Assembly: GCA_031289935.1 (NCBI GenBank)
Contig: JAITON010000114.1
Location: 1-9,652 of the forward strand
Source of the DNA: Treponema sp.
Lineage (GTDB): Bacteria > Spirochaetota > Spirochaetia > Treponematales > Breznakiellaceae
Reading direction: 5' to 3'
Length of the DNA stretch: 9,652 nucleotides
Shown: piece after piece, positions 1-6,631 of the stretch
Layout of the letters: each line of letters begins with the position of its first letter
Numbering within the stretch: the first letter of the stretch is position 1
The notes under the pieces: model-generated
What the model saw: the letters and a program-made list of their open reading frames with translations, nothing else
What the model was told of the DNA's origin: nothing
The model's database searches: none
Made by a program: the position numbers and the translations under genes

Positions 1-109
1 GATGGCCGTGGACATTATCGCCAAAAACAAAAGCGACTTTGAAAGCCGCCAGTACAACTTTACGCTGGAGCAGAAAGTGCGCCGGGACGGGATACGCATC
101 TATGGCTAA
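1..109 (+). CDS. MNT-type nucleotidyltransferase, C-terminal end (partial)
   Basis: Only the last 35 codons are present; the first complete codon in frame is at 2-4 and the TAA stop is at 107-109. The visible peptide begins with a VDII strand and ends KVRRDGIRIYG, the usual tail of the small DNA-polymerase-beta-like nucleotidyltransferases found next to HEPN genes (a strand, a variable stretch, then a basic/acidic segment ending in G-x-x-Y). The catalytic GSRARG-type motif and metal-binding aspartates would lie upstream, outside the window. The stop overlaps the ATG of the following HEPN gene by 8 nt, so the two are almost certainly translationally coupled. In characterised MNT/HEPN pairs the nucleotidyltransferase is the antitoxin that modifies the HEPN toxin; whether this pair acts that way is inference. 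The family call rests mainly on the neighbour, because the fragment is short. Confidence 0.6.
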   Translation, partial: MAVDIIAKNKSDFESRQYNFTLEQKVRRDGIRIYG

Positions 110-509
110 GCAGACGAACTCAGTAGCGGACTGGCGGGAGCTGGCCGACCGGGACATGGCGGTGGCCGAATATCTGGCCGCCACTATGCACCCCGTGCCC
201 ACGGCGATCATCGCCTTCCACTGCCAGCAGTGGGTGGAGAAATACCTGAAAGGCGTTCTGGTATTCCTGGGGGAAGAGCCGCCCTACATTCACGATTTGA
301 ACAAATTGCTCATCCTGGCGGAAAAACACCGGCCCTCCTTTGGCGCAATAACCCAGCTCTGCACGGTGATAACCCACTTCGCGGTCCAGCCCCGCTACGA
401 TAGGGGCCTGGACATTACCGAGGCGGATATGCAGATTGTCCTCCGCCACGCGCGGGCGATCCGCGATTTCCTCCAAAAGGAAGTCCCCGAGCTATTCCTG
501 ACCATCTGA
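102..509 (+). CDS. HEPN-domain protein (PF05168-like), partner of the upstream nucleotidyltransferase
   Basis: A 135-residue all-helical protein covering one HEPN domain. The chosen start is ATG 102, which overlaps the upstream stop and matches the family N-terminus (W-R-x-L-A-x-R-D-x-x-x-A-E, residues 11-23). A longer in-frame reading from position 39 would lie inside the upstream gene and is rejected. Recognisable blocks are the helix AFHCQQWVEKYLKGVL (38-53), HDLNKLL (64-70), PRYDRG (97-102) and the last helix RHARAIRDFL (115-124). The RX4-6H motif that forms the RNase site in toxic HEPN proteins such as HepT is not visible at its usual place, so this may be a non-nucleolytic HEPN with a binding or scaffold role. 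No signal peptide or membrane segment is seen; it should be cytoplasmic. A weak Shine-Dalgarno (GGGA, 89-92) lies 9 nt before the start. A toxin-antitoxin role is possible but unproven. Confidence 0.8.
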   Translation: MAKQTNSVADWRELADRDMAVAEYLAATMHPVPTAIIAFHCQQWVEKYLKGVLVFLGEEPPYIHDLNKLLILAEKHRPSFGAITQLCTVITHFAVQPRYDRGLDITEADMQIVLRHARAIRDFLQKEVPELFLTI

Positions 510-569
510 CCCAAGCCCTGCTTGACATCGTAAACGAGCTGCTACAAGGCCGCCTCCCGGCAGCCCGGT

Positions 570-594
570 CCAACCCTGGGTGGTTATAGTTTTT
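570..594 (+). terminator. Weak candidate intrinsic terminator after the HEPN gene
   Basis: A short stem from ccaacc pairing with ggtgg (one bulged A, about 5 bp) over a 3-nt loop at 570-583, followed by an AT stretch ending in five T at 590-594. It lies about 60 nt past the HEPN stop and just before the convergent end of the mannosidase gene. The stem is short and bulged, so this is tentative. No matching terminator for the - strand operon was found between 604 and 510. Confidence 0.3.
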
Positions 595-604
595 CAGCGC
601 TTCC

Positions 605-3600
605 CTAGGCGAACTCCAGGAGCAGGGTCTTTATCTCAAAGGCCCGGAACTCCAGGCTGAGCTCCCCGCCAGAAACGGGCAGCGCCGTCCCCGGCTTTTC
701 CAACATGTCCGTCTCCCATACCGAAACCAGCGGCCGGGCGAAGCGCAGTTTTGCCGCCGTCCTTCCCCCCAGGCTTTCGTAGAGCCGCAGGACCAGGCCT
801 TTTCCCGGTATGCCCTTCTCCGGTTTAGCCTGAGGCTCCGGCGCCTTGACGCACTCCACGATGACGGCGGGATTGTCCAGGGTACAGAGCGAGAAGGCAG
901 CGCTAACCGTATTACTACCACCGGAAGCCGGCGCCGGGGCGTTCAACTCGTAGCCCGCCCGGATCACCCCCGCCCCGCCGAAGGTCCCGGCAAAGGGGAG
1001 CAGACTGTAGGTAAAGCGGTGTTCCCCCTGGTCCGCAGTCCGGTCCGGCGCAATGGGCGAGCGGAGCAGGGTGAGCCTGAGCCGGCTTCCTCCGGCCTGG
1101 ACCGCCGCATCCCAGCCGTATTTACAGTCGTTCAGCACGGCGAGGCCGCCACCGGCCTCCTCCAGGCTGACCCACTTATGGGCGCAGAACTCGAAGCGGG
1201 CCCGGTCCTGGGGCAGGTTCCGGTGGATGGGCCTAAAGAGGTGGCCGTACTGTACTTCACAGCGGGCCTGAGTGGTGTGGATAGCGGTCTCGAACCCGGC
1301 CTTAAGGAGCCGCTCTTTTTCCCGCCAGTCGATTTTGCTCTCAAAATCAATCCGGGGGTCTTCGGCGTAGAACACCGTGTCCTGCACCAGATGCGAGGCC
1401 CTGCCGATCTGATAGACCCGCCGCAGCCTGAAGCAGACCGGCCCCTCGGCGGCAATCTCCGTGGAAAGGAGCCGGTCCTCGTCCACGGCCTTTTTTGTCC
1501 AATCCGCGTCAATGTCCCAGGCCTCCCATATAACCGGAATATCCTCAGCCCCTATCAGCCGGTTCAGGCAGCCCCCCGGAGCCACCAGCTCCCGATTCTG
1601 CCGCAGGTCAAAGAGCGAGGAGATGCGGCCCGCCTCGTCAAACCCTAGTTTGTAGAAGGGTGTTTCCAGAGACCCGGCCCCTCCCGGCCCCTCCGCCCGG
1701 TAGCTAAAGGCCGTGGCCACGGGACTCATCGCCGGGCCGCCTGCTTCGGCAAACTCGAAACCGGCCCAACCCATGGGCATCAGGACCGGGCAGGTAACGG
1801 CAGTTCTGTTGCCATCAAGGTCAGTATAGTATTGGACGGGATACCCGCCGCCTCCGTTCCGGATAAACGCGGCCTTTTGATCAGCCTGCGGCGCCCAGGT
1901 AAGGGGAGCCCGCCGCTCCCAGGACAGGGTGTTAAAGAAGCCGATACTGCCGCCAGCCTTGACATCGCCAGTATCGCCCCCGGCTAATTGCTTCATGGCC
2001 TCTGTAGATAAGCCTGCCAGGGCTCTCTCCGCTTCGGCATAGGCCGCCTCGGCCTCGGCATAGACCCTCCCGATGGAGGAGCCGGGGATGATATCGTGGA
2101 ACTGATTGGTCAGTACGGTTTTCCAGCATGACCGTAACGCTGTGTAGGGATAGGGCCGCCCCCGCTCCAGGGCGCTTACCGCCGATAGAAACTCTACCTG
2201 CCGCAACAGAAATTCAAGCCGCCGGTTATAGCGCTTGGTACGAGCCTGGGTCGTGTAAGTGCCCCGGTGCAGTTCCAGGTAGAGTTCTCCCTGCCATTCG
2301 GGCAGTTCCGTTGCCCCGCCGAAGATTGCGTCCAGGGCGCCGGAAACCCGGCCCCAAGCGGAGCGGGGAGTCCCTTCCAGGTCCCCTCGCGTAGTACCAC
2401 CGCCGCCGTCCCCCTCGCCTATGGCTTTGAGCGCCCCGCTGATAAGTTCCTTGTGCTGAATATCCTTCCAATTCTGCCAAAGCCCTGCGGGACTCACCCG
2501 GCCGTTGTAACCCTCGGCACGGTCCGCGAGGAAATGGGTTTTAATGCCCGTACCGTCGATGCCCCGCCAGAGAAAGCTGTCGTAGGGGAAGCGGGTGGTA
2601 TCGTTCCAACTGATCTTACTGGTTACAAAGTATTTGATCCGGCAACCCGCGAGGATCTGCGGCAGGGCCGCCGCGTAGCCAAACACGTCGGGCAGCCAGA
2701 GAGTGTCCCCCTCGTAGCCCAGCAGTTTCTCCACGGTCTGCTTCCCCACCAGGAATTGCCGGATCAGGGACTCGCCGCCGGTAATGTTACAGTCGGCTTC
2801 GACCCACATACCGCCGTTGGGCTCCCAGTTGCCATTGGCGTAGGCTCGCCGCACCTCCGCAAAAACCGATGGATACTCCCGTTCAACCATCTCAAGCTGG
2901 GCTGCTTGGGACTGTACAAAGCTGAACTCCGGGTACTCCTCCGCCAGGGCCGTCATGTTCCGGTAGGTCCGGGCCACTTTCCGGGCCGTTTCCCCCAGGT
3001 GCCAGAGCCAGGCATGGTCAATATGGGCGTGTCCGGTGAGGTATATCTTCGGCGTAGTATTACTGTTCTTTTCTTGCAGAAGCGGTCCTATGCGCAGTTT
3101 TGCTGCTACAGCCTTTTCCTCAAGCTCATCATCAGGACCTGCAAAGGGAATCTCCATGAGAGCATCGTAAAGACCCTTGATGATCCGGGCCCTGCGCAGG
3201 GAATTATCATCCAGGGTCTTGGCCGTTTCAAAGAGGGCCCGTACATCATAATAGAGGGCATAGACCGGCTCAATCCGTTCAACCAGGGCCCCGCCCTCAA
3301 AGCTGTTGGGATACTTGGGGATGCGGCAGGACAGGGTAAGGATGACCTCGTCCTGCATAAAGGGATGTTCTCCACCGTAAAAATGCCCCCCATAGGCCTC
3401 CACATGGAGGCTGTGTTCCCGGCCGTCCCGTTTGATACGCAACCGGCGGTGGAAGGGGTTAAAGGCCCCCGCCGGGACCCCGTCGATAAAGGCCAGGGAA
3501 TCGGCGTTGGGGGTTACGCTCAGGAAGAGGGGCCTCCCGCCGGATGGGGCCGTAAAATTGGCGCGGAACCAGGAACAGCACCATTCCCGGCCCCAGGGAT

Positions 3601-3775
3601 AGGCCGCCCCTGGCCGTGCCGGGGCAGGTTGCCAGGAAACCCCCTCAGGAGGCTCCCGTAGCGATTCTGCCGTTTCATAGACCTCAAAATCCAGGTCCAG
3701 GATATTCCGGTAGGATCGCTGTTCCAGAAAATTGATATACTGTTGTATTCGCCCTTCTGCCTTGACGAGTAACAT
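605..3775 (-). CDS. GH38 alpha-mannosidase, cytoplasmic
   Basis: A 1056-residue class II (GH38) alpha-mannosidase, a retaining zinc enzyme that removes alpha-linked mannose from oligosaccharides or mannosides. The ATG at 3775 is preceded by purine tracts (AGGGGA 3778-3783, GGGGGA 3785-3790). The N-terminal part has a sugar-binding-like domain (about 30-150). The catalytic domain holds GHAHIDHAWLW (248-258; H251 and D253 are the expected zinc ligands), LPDVFGY (361-367; D363 is the expected nucleophile and zinc ligand), GDGGGGTTRG (455-464), GELYLELHRGTYTTQAR (496-512) and NQFHDIIPGSSI (557-568; H560 is a zinc ligand). The C-terminal half is the beta-sandwich region of the family. Length is normal for the Ams1-like/bacterial group. 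There is no signal peptide, so it acts on imported or internal substrates. It follows proS by 26 nt on the same strand. Substrate linkage cannot be read from sequence; mannosylglycerate or N-glycan fragments are possible. Confidence 0.93.
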   Translation of the reverse strand: MLLVKAEGRIQQYINFLEQRSYRNILDLDFEVYETAESLREPPEGVSWQPAPARPGAAYPWGREWCCSWFRANFTAPSGGRPLFLSVTPNADSLAFIDGVPAGAFNPFHRRLRIKRDGREHSLHVEAYGGHFYGGEHPFMQDEVILTLSCRIPKYPNSFEGGALVERIEPVYALYYDVRALFETAKTLDDNSLRRARIIKGLYDALMEIPFAGPDDELEEKAVAAKLRIGPLLQEKNSNTTPKIYLTGHAHIDHAWLWHLGETARKVARTYRNMTALAEEYPEFSFVQSQAAQLEMVEREYPSVFAEVRRAYANGNWEPNGGMWVEADCNITGGESLIRQFLVGKQTVEKLLGYEGDTLWLPDVFGYAAALPQILAGCRIKYFVTSKISWNDTTRFPYDSFLWRGIDGTGIKTHFLADRAEGYNGRVSPAGLWQNWKDIQHKELISGALKAIGEGDGGGGTTRGDLEGTPRSAWGRVSGALDAIFGGATELPEWQGELYLELHRGTYTTQARTKRYNRRLEFLLRQVEFLSAVSALERGRPYPYTALRSCWKTVLTNQFHDIIPGSSIGRVYAEAEAAYAEAERALAGLSTEAMKQLAGGDTGDVKAGGSIGFFNTLSWERRAPLTWAPQADQKAAFIRNGGGGYPVQYYTDLDGNRTAVTCPVLMPMGWAGFEFAEAGGPAMSPVATAFSYRAEGPGGAGSLETPFYKLGFDEAGRISSLFDLRQNRELVAPGGCLNRLIGAEDIPVIWEAWDIDADWTKKAVDEDRLLSTEIAAEGPVCFRLRRVYQIGRASHLVQDTVFYAEDPRIDFESKIDWREKERLLKAGFETAIHTTQARCEVQYGHLFRPIHRNLPQDRARFEFCAHKWVSLEEAGGGLAVLNDCKYGWDAAVQAGGSRLRLTLLRSPIAPDRTADQGEHRFTYSLLPFAGTFGGAGVIRAGYELNAPAPASGGSNTVSAAFSLCTLDNPAVIVECVKAPEPQAKPEKGIPGKGLVLRLYESLGGRTAAKLRFARPLVSVWETDMLEKPGTALPVSGGELSLEFRAFEIKTLLLEFA

Positions 3776-3777
3776 GG

Positions 3778-3790
3778 TCCCCTATCCCCC
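3778..3790 (-). promoter_or_regulatory. Ribosome binding site region of the alpha-mannosidase gene
   Basis: On the - strand two purine tracts, GGGGGA (3790-3785) and AGGGGA (3783-3778), sit 9 and 2 nt before the ATG at 3775. Together they fill half of the 26-nt gap after the proS stop. This supports separate ribosome loading on a proS-mannosidase transcript and supports ATG 3775 as the start. Confidence 0.5.
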
Positions 3791-3801
3791 GGAGCGGCTA
3801 T

Positions 3802-5628
3802 TTAACGGTACTCCGCCAAATCCCGCCGCACCATTGCCGCCAGTTCCCCGGCGACCGTATCCACCGGCGCCAGGCGGCTCTCTTTTTCAACCCGCCGCTT
3901 CAGTTCCACCTTGGGCGTATCCCCGGCGAGATTCTTCTCCCCCACCACGAGCCGGTAGGGGATGCCGATGAGGTCCGCATCGTTGAACTTTACACCGGGC
4001 CGCTCGTCCCGGTCGTCCAGCAGTACTTCTACCCCGGCCTCCTCCAGGGCCGCCGCAATGCGGCCGGCGGTTTCCTTTACCAGGCCGTTGTACTTGACCG
4101 GCACAATAATCACCTGCCAGGGGGCCACCGTGATGGGCCAGACGATACCTGCCTCATCGTGATGCGCTTCAATGACGCTCGCCAGGGTCCGGTCCAGGCC
4201 GATACCGTAACTCCCCATGGTGGGAATCTGGCTCTTGCCGTTTTCGTCCAGGTAGCTTAGGTTCATGGTCCGGGTATATTTGTACCCCAGCTTGAAGATG
4301 TGCCCAAGCTCGTTACCCTTTTTCTCGTAGAGCTCCCCGCCGCAGACCGGGCAGCGGTCCCCGGTTTTGACGGTCCGTACATCGGCCACAAGCCAGGCCC
4401 CAAAGTCCCGGCCGTAGGCAACATGTTTGTAGTGCAGGTCTTTGGTTAAAGCGCCGGTTACCGCGTTGTTCATGGCCGTTACCGTCCAGTCCGCGAGCAC
4501 CGGCAGCCCCGTGAGACCCACCGGCCCGGCAAACCCCACCGGAGCCCCGGTCAGGCGCAGCACGTCGGTATCTGCCGCCAGCATCACCTCCGATGCCTTG
4601 AGCGCTGCGGCCAGCTTCAGCTCGTTCACGTCCAGGTCCCCCCGGATAGCCACGGCGAAAAAGGCCTCGGGGACAGGCTTGCGGTCCAGGTTCGCGCCGC
4701 CAGGAGCGTTGCTTAAATCGGCCTCCACGTTCAGCGCCTTGTAGATGAGGGTCTTGATAAAGCTCTTCGCATCGGTCTGGAGGAAGCGGCAAAGCTCCTC
4801 GATAGTCTTGACCGACGGCGTATCAATCGCTTCGATAGCCGGCGTCGATGCCGCCGCAGCTTTCGCCTCTTCCACCGGGCGGGGCGGATCAGCCTTGCAG
4901 CCCGCCTTCTCCACATTGGCGGCGTAATCACATCCCGGCTGCCCTTCGGAACCCCGGCAGAGAATCAGCGTATTGTCGCCGATCTCGCTTTCTACCATAA
5001 ACTCCTCGGAACCCGAGCCGCCCATGGCCCCCGAATCGGCCCGGACGGGGATCACCGCAAGACCGCAGCGCGCAAAGACCCGGCGGTAGGCCCGGCCCAT
5101 GTCCTGGTAGGTCTTGTCCAGGCTCTCATCATCAGTATGGTAGGAATAGGCGTCCTTCATGATGAACTCCCGGCCCCGCATAACCCCGTAGCGGGGGCGG
5201 ATTTCGTCCCGGTACTTGGTGTTGATCTGATAGAGCGAGAGGGGAAGCTGGCGATAGCTCGAAAGCTCATCCCGCAGGATGGCCGTAAAGGCCTCCTCGG
5301 CGGTGGGAGAGACCACGAAATCCCCTCCCAAACGGTTCTTTACCCGGAGCAGCTCGTCACCCATGGCCTCCCAGCGGCCCGACTCCTTCCAGATTTCGCC
5401 AGGCACCAGCACCGGGGGCTTTATTTCCTGGGAGCCGGTGGCGTCCATCTCCTCCCGGATAATCCGCTCCAGCTTCCTGAAAGACCGGAGCCCCAGGGGC
5501 AGGTAGGCAAAAAGGCCGTTGGCAAGTTTCCGGATCATGCCGGAACGGAACATCAGGCGGTGGCTCGCGATCACCGCATCGCTGGGTACTTCCCGCAAGG
5601 TGGGGATAAAGGTTTGACTCCATTTCAT
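3802..5628 (-). CDS. proS: Prolyl-tRNA synthetase, bacterial type with editing domain
   Basis: A 608-residue class II synthetase that charges tRNA-Pro with proline using ATP in the cytoplasm. I chose ATG 5628 because the protein then begins MKWSQTFIPTLREVPSDA, the conserved N-terminus; an in-frame TTG at 5682 would add 18 poorly conserved residues. The order is bacterial-type: motif 1 region (about 40-75), motif 2 in NTKYRDEIRPRYGVMRGREF (136-155) with the KDAYSYH segment (158-164), the YbaK-like INS editing domain (about 265-400, with RGDLDVNELKL at 329-339), CPVCGGEL (426-433) and GHIFKLGYKYT (442-452), motif 3 in GSYGIGLDR (472-480), then the anticodon-binding domain (about 500-608). The INS domain has extra residues at about 299-319 compared with E. 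coli as I recall it. No Shine-Dalgarno is seen (CTCTCCCC lies directly before ATG). It leads a probable operon with the mannosidase gene and diverges from the phosphoglucomutase gene. Confidence 0.97.
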   Translation of the reverse strand: MKWSQTFIPTLREVPSDAVIASHRLMFRSGMIRKLANGLFAYLPLGLRSFRKLERIIREEMDATGSQEIKPPVLVPGEIWKESGRWEAMGDELLRVKNRLGGDFVVSPTAEEAFTAILRDELSSYRQLPLSLYQINTKYRDEIRPRYGVMRGREFIMKDAYSYHTDDESLDKTYQDMGRAYRRVFARCGLAVIPVRADSGAMGGSGSEEFMVESEIGDNTLILCRGSEGQPGCDYAANVEKAGCKADPPRPVEEAKAAAASTPAIEAIDTPSVKTIEELCRFLQTDAKSFIKTLIYKALNVEADLSNAPGGANLDRKPVPEAFFAVAIRGDLDVNELKLAAALKASEVMLAADTDVLRLTGAPVGFAGPVGLTGLPVLADWTVTAMNNAVTGALTKDLHYKHVAYGRDFGAWLVADVRTVKTGDRCPVCGGELYEKKGNELGHIFKLGYKYTRTMNLSYLDENGKSQIPTMGSYGIGLDRTLASVIEAHHDEAGIVWPITVAPWQVIIVPVKYNGLVKETAGRIAAALEEAGVEVLLDDRDERPGVKFNDADLIGIPYRLVVGEKNLAGDTPKVELKRRVEKESRLAPVDTVAGELAAMVRRDLAEYR

Positions 5629-5634
5629 GGGGAG

Positions 5635-5643
5635 AGTGTAGCA
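5635..5643 (-). promoter_or_regulatory. Candidate extended -10 promoter for proS, possibly leaderless
   Basis: On the - strand TGC-TACACT (5643-5635) matches an extended -10 (TG-n plus 4 of 6 with TATAAT). No good -35 lies 16-18 nt upstream. The hexamer ends exactly 6 nt before the proS ATG, which would place the transcription start at or near the A of the start codon. This fits the absence of a Shine-Dalgarno. An unseen promoter further upstream, in or beyond the repeat array, would be an alternative. Confidence 0.35.
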
Positions 5644-5713
5644 GATTTCGCCGGGAAAAGGTAGGGGCAGTTTGCACGGCAAGCTATACGACGAGACCGG
5701 GGCGCCCGGTGGC

Positions 5714-5902
5714 GTAAACTCTCGTGAGTTTAGAGTAAACTCTCGCGAGTTTAGAGTAAACTCTTGCGAGTTTAGAGTAAACTCTCGTGAGTTTAGAGTA
5801 AACTCTCGTGAGTTTAGAGTAAACTCTCGTGAGTCTGGAGTAAACTCTCGTGAGTTTGGAGTAAACTCTTGCGAGTTTAGAGTAAACTCTTGCGAGTTTG
5901 GA
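5714..5902. repeat. Nine-unit 21-nt tandem repeat of self-complementary units in the proS/pgmB intergenic region
   Basis: Nine contiguous 21-nt units begin at 5714, 5735, 5756, 5777, 5798, 5819, 5840, 5861 and 5882. Each has gta, then AAACTC, a 4-nt loop (TCGT, TCGC or TTGC), GAGTTT, and a purine-rich tail (AGA or GGA). Within a unit AAACTC pairs with GAGTTT (6 bp). Across each boundary GAGTTTA pairs with TAAACTC (7 bp, loop GAG). Units 1, 4 and 5 are identical, as are 3 and 8. Differences occur at only four positions, all transitions, and the commonest are in the loop. The array fills most of the 352-nt gap between divergent proS and pgmB, 85 nt from the first and 78 nt from the second. It is AT-richer than its GC-rich surroundings. 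Because 21 is a multiple of three, reading frames stay open on both strands, but the translations (VNSREFR or KLTRVYS repeated) are artefacts of the period. The function is unknown: operator array, RNA structure or minisatellite are all possible. Confidence 0.95.
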
Positions 5903-5980
5903 GGTGATTTTTCGGCTCTCTATTCCCAAACCTGCGAATAATGTGATAGAACAATTTGACGGATACTTCAAGCTGGAGCT

Positions 5981-6631
5981 ATGAACGAAAAACAACCCAT
6001 ACCGGCCTTCCGGGGCGCCATCTTCGATCTGGACGGGGTCCTGGTGGACACGGCCAGGTATCACTATCTGGCCTGGAAGCGGCTGGCCGCCGAATTAGGC
6101 TTCGACTTTAGCGAGGCCGGTAACGAGCGCCTCAAGGGGGTCAGCCGGATGCGTTCCCTGGAAATCCTGCTTGAGCTGGGGGGCCGGAGTCTCAGCGATA
6201 CCGAAAAGGAAGCATCCGCCGCCCGAAAAAACGCCTGGTATGTGGAGTACCTCAATAGCCTGGACACAAGCGCCCTGCTCCCCGGCGCGGCGGCCTACCT
6301 CGGGGAGCTTCGAGCCCGGGGAATCCGCATCGCCCTGGGATCGGCCAGCAGGAACGCCCCGCTGATCCTCGACCGCCTGGGGATCCGCCCGTATTTTGAC
6401 GCCCTCATTGACGGCAACACGGTAAGCCGCGCCAAGCCCGATCCGGAGGTCTTTCTCAAGGGAGCGGCAGCCCTGGGCCTGGCCCCGGCGGACTGCACGG
6501 TTTTCGAGGATTCCGCTGCGGGGATCCAGGCGGCTAAGGCCGGCGGCATGATCGCCGTCGCCATAGGCCGGCCGGAGCATCTCCCCGGCGCAGACCGGTA
6601 CATCGCGTCCCTGGAAGCTATGCTACTTTAA
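5981..6631 (+). CDS. pgmB: Beta-phosphoglucomutase (HAD superfamily)
   Basis: A 216-residue HAD-fold enzyme interconverting beta-D-glucose 1-phosphate and glucose 6-phosphate through a beta-glucose 1,6-bisphosphate intermediate. The core motif FDLDGVLVDT (15-24) gives nucleophile D16 and acid/base D18. The cap region carries YHYLAWKRLA (28-37) and ERLKGVSRMRSLEILLE (49-65), the beta-phosphoglucomutase signature that separates it from general HAD phosphatases. ALGSASRNAP (118-127) supplies the motif II serine, KPDPEVFLK (152-160) the motif III lysine, and FEDSAAGIQAAKAGGM (175-190) the magnesium-binding acidic pair E176/D177. There is no other in-frame start nearby. The only Shine-Dalgarno-like element, GGAG at 5975-5978, is just 2 nt from ATG. 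No convincing promoter was found in 5903-5980. Its natural substrate is the product of the neighbouring GH65 phosphorylase, but that gene is convergent and overlaps it by 9 nt. Confidence 0.95.
   Translation: MNEKQPIPAFRGAIFDLDGVLVDTARYHYLAWKRLAAELGFDFSEAGNERLKGVSRMRSLEILLELGGRSLSDTEKEASAARKNAWYVEYLNSLDTSALLPGAAAYLGELRARGIRIALGSASRNAPLILDRLGIRPYFDALIDGNTVSRAKPDPEVFLKGAAALGLAPADCTVFEDSAAGIQAAKAGGMIAVAIGRPEHLPGADRYIASLEAMLL

Noticed and set aside
522..527. Perfect TTGACA -35 hexamer downstream of the HEPN gene
   Set aside because: No -10-like hexamer lies 16-18 nt downstream, and no + strand gene follows.
506..589. A protein-like reading frame after the HEPN gene (LTQALLDIVNELLQG..., stop TAG at 587-589), possibly a remnant of another nucleotidyltransferase start
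   Set aside because: There is no ATG, GTG or TTG start and no ribosome site, the stretch is only about 27 codons, and it lacks the diagnostic GSRARG-type motif. It may be chance.
2267..3661. A 464-codon open frame on the + strand inside the mannosidase gene, and other long antisense frames in proS and GH65
   Set aside because: They are shadows caused by GC-rich codon use. They show no family motifs and lie opposite genes with complete, well-conserved active-site motifs.
5629..5682. Extension of proS to a TTG at 5682
   Set aside because: The added 18 residues (cysteine- and proline-rich) are not part of the conserved ProRS N-terminus, which begins at the MKWSQTF segment encoded from ATG 5628.
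5714..5902. CRISPR array
   Set aside because: The units are contiguous with no unique spacers, and no cas genes are nearby.
5956..5985. TTGACG with TATGAA 18 nt later as a pgmB promoter
   Set aside because: The -10 would overlap the pgmB ATG and transcription would start inside the coding sequence, after the only plausible start codon.
5672..6064. Open reading frames through the 21-nt array on both strands (VNSREFR or KLTRVYS repeats)
   Set aside because: They stay open only because the repeat period is a multiple of three and the unit lacks stops in those frames. One overlaps the start of pgmB antisense, and neither has a recognisable domain outside the repeat.
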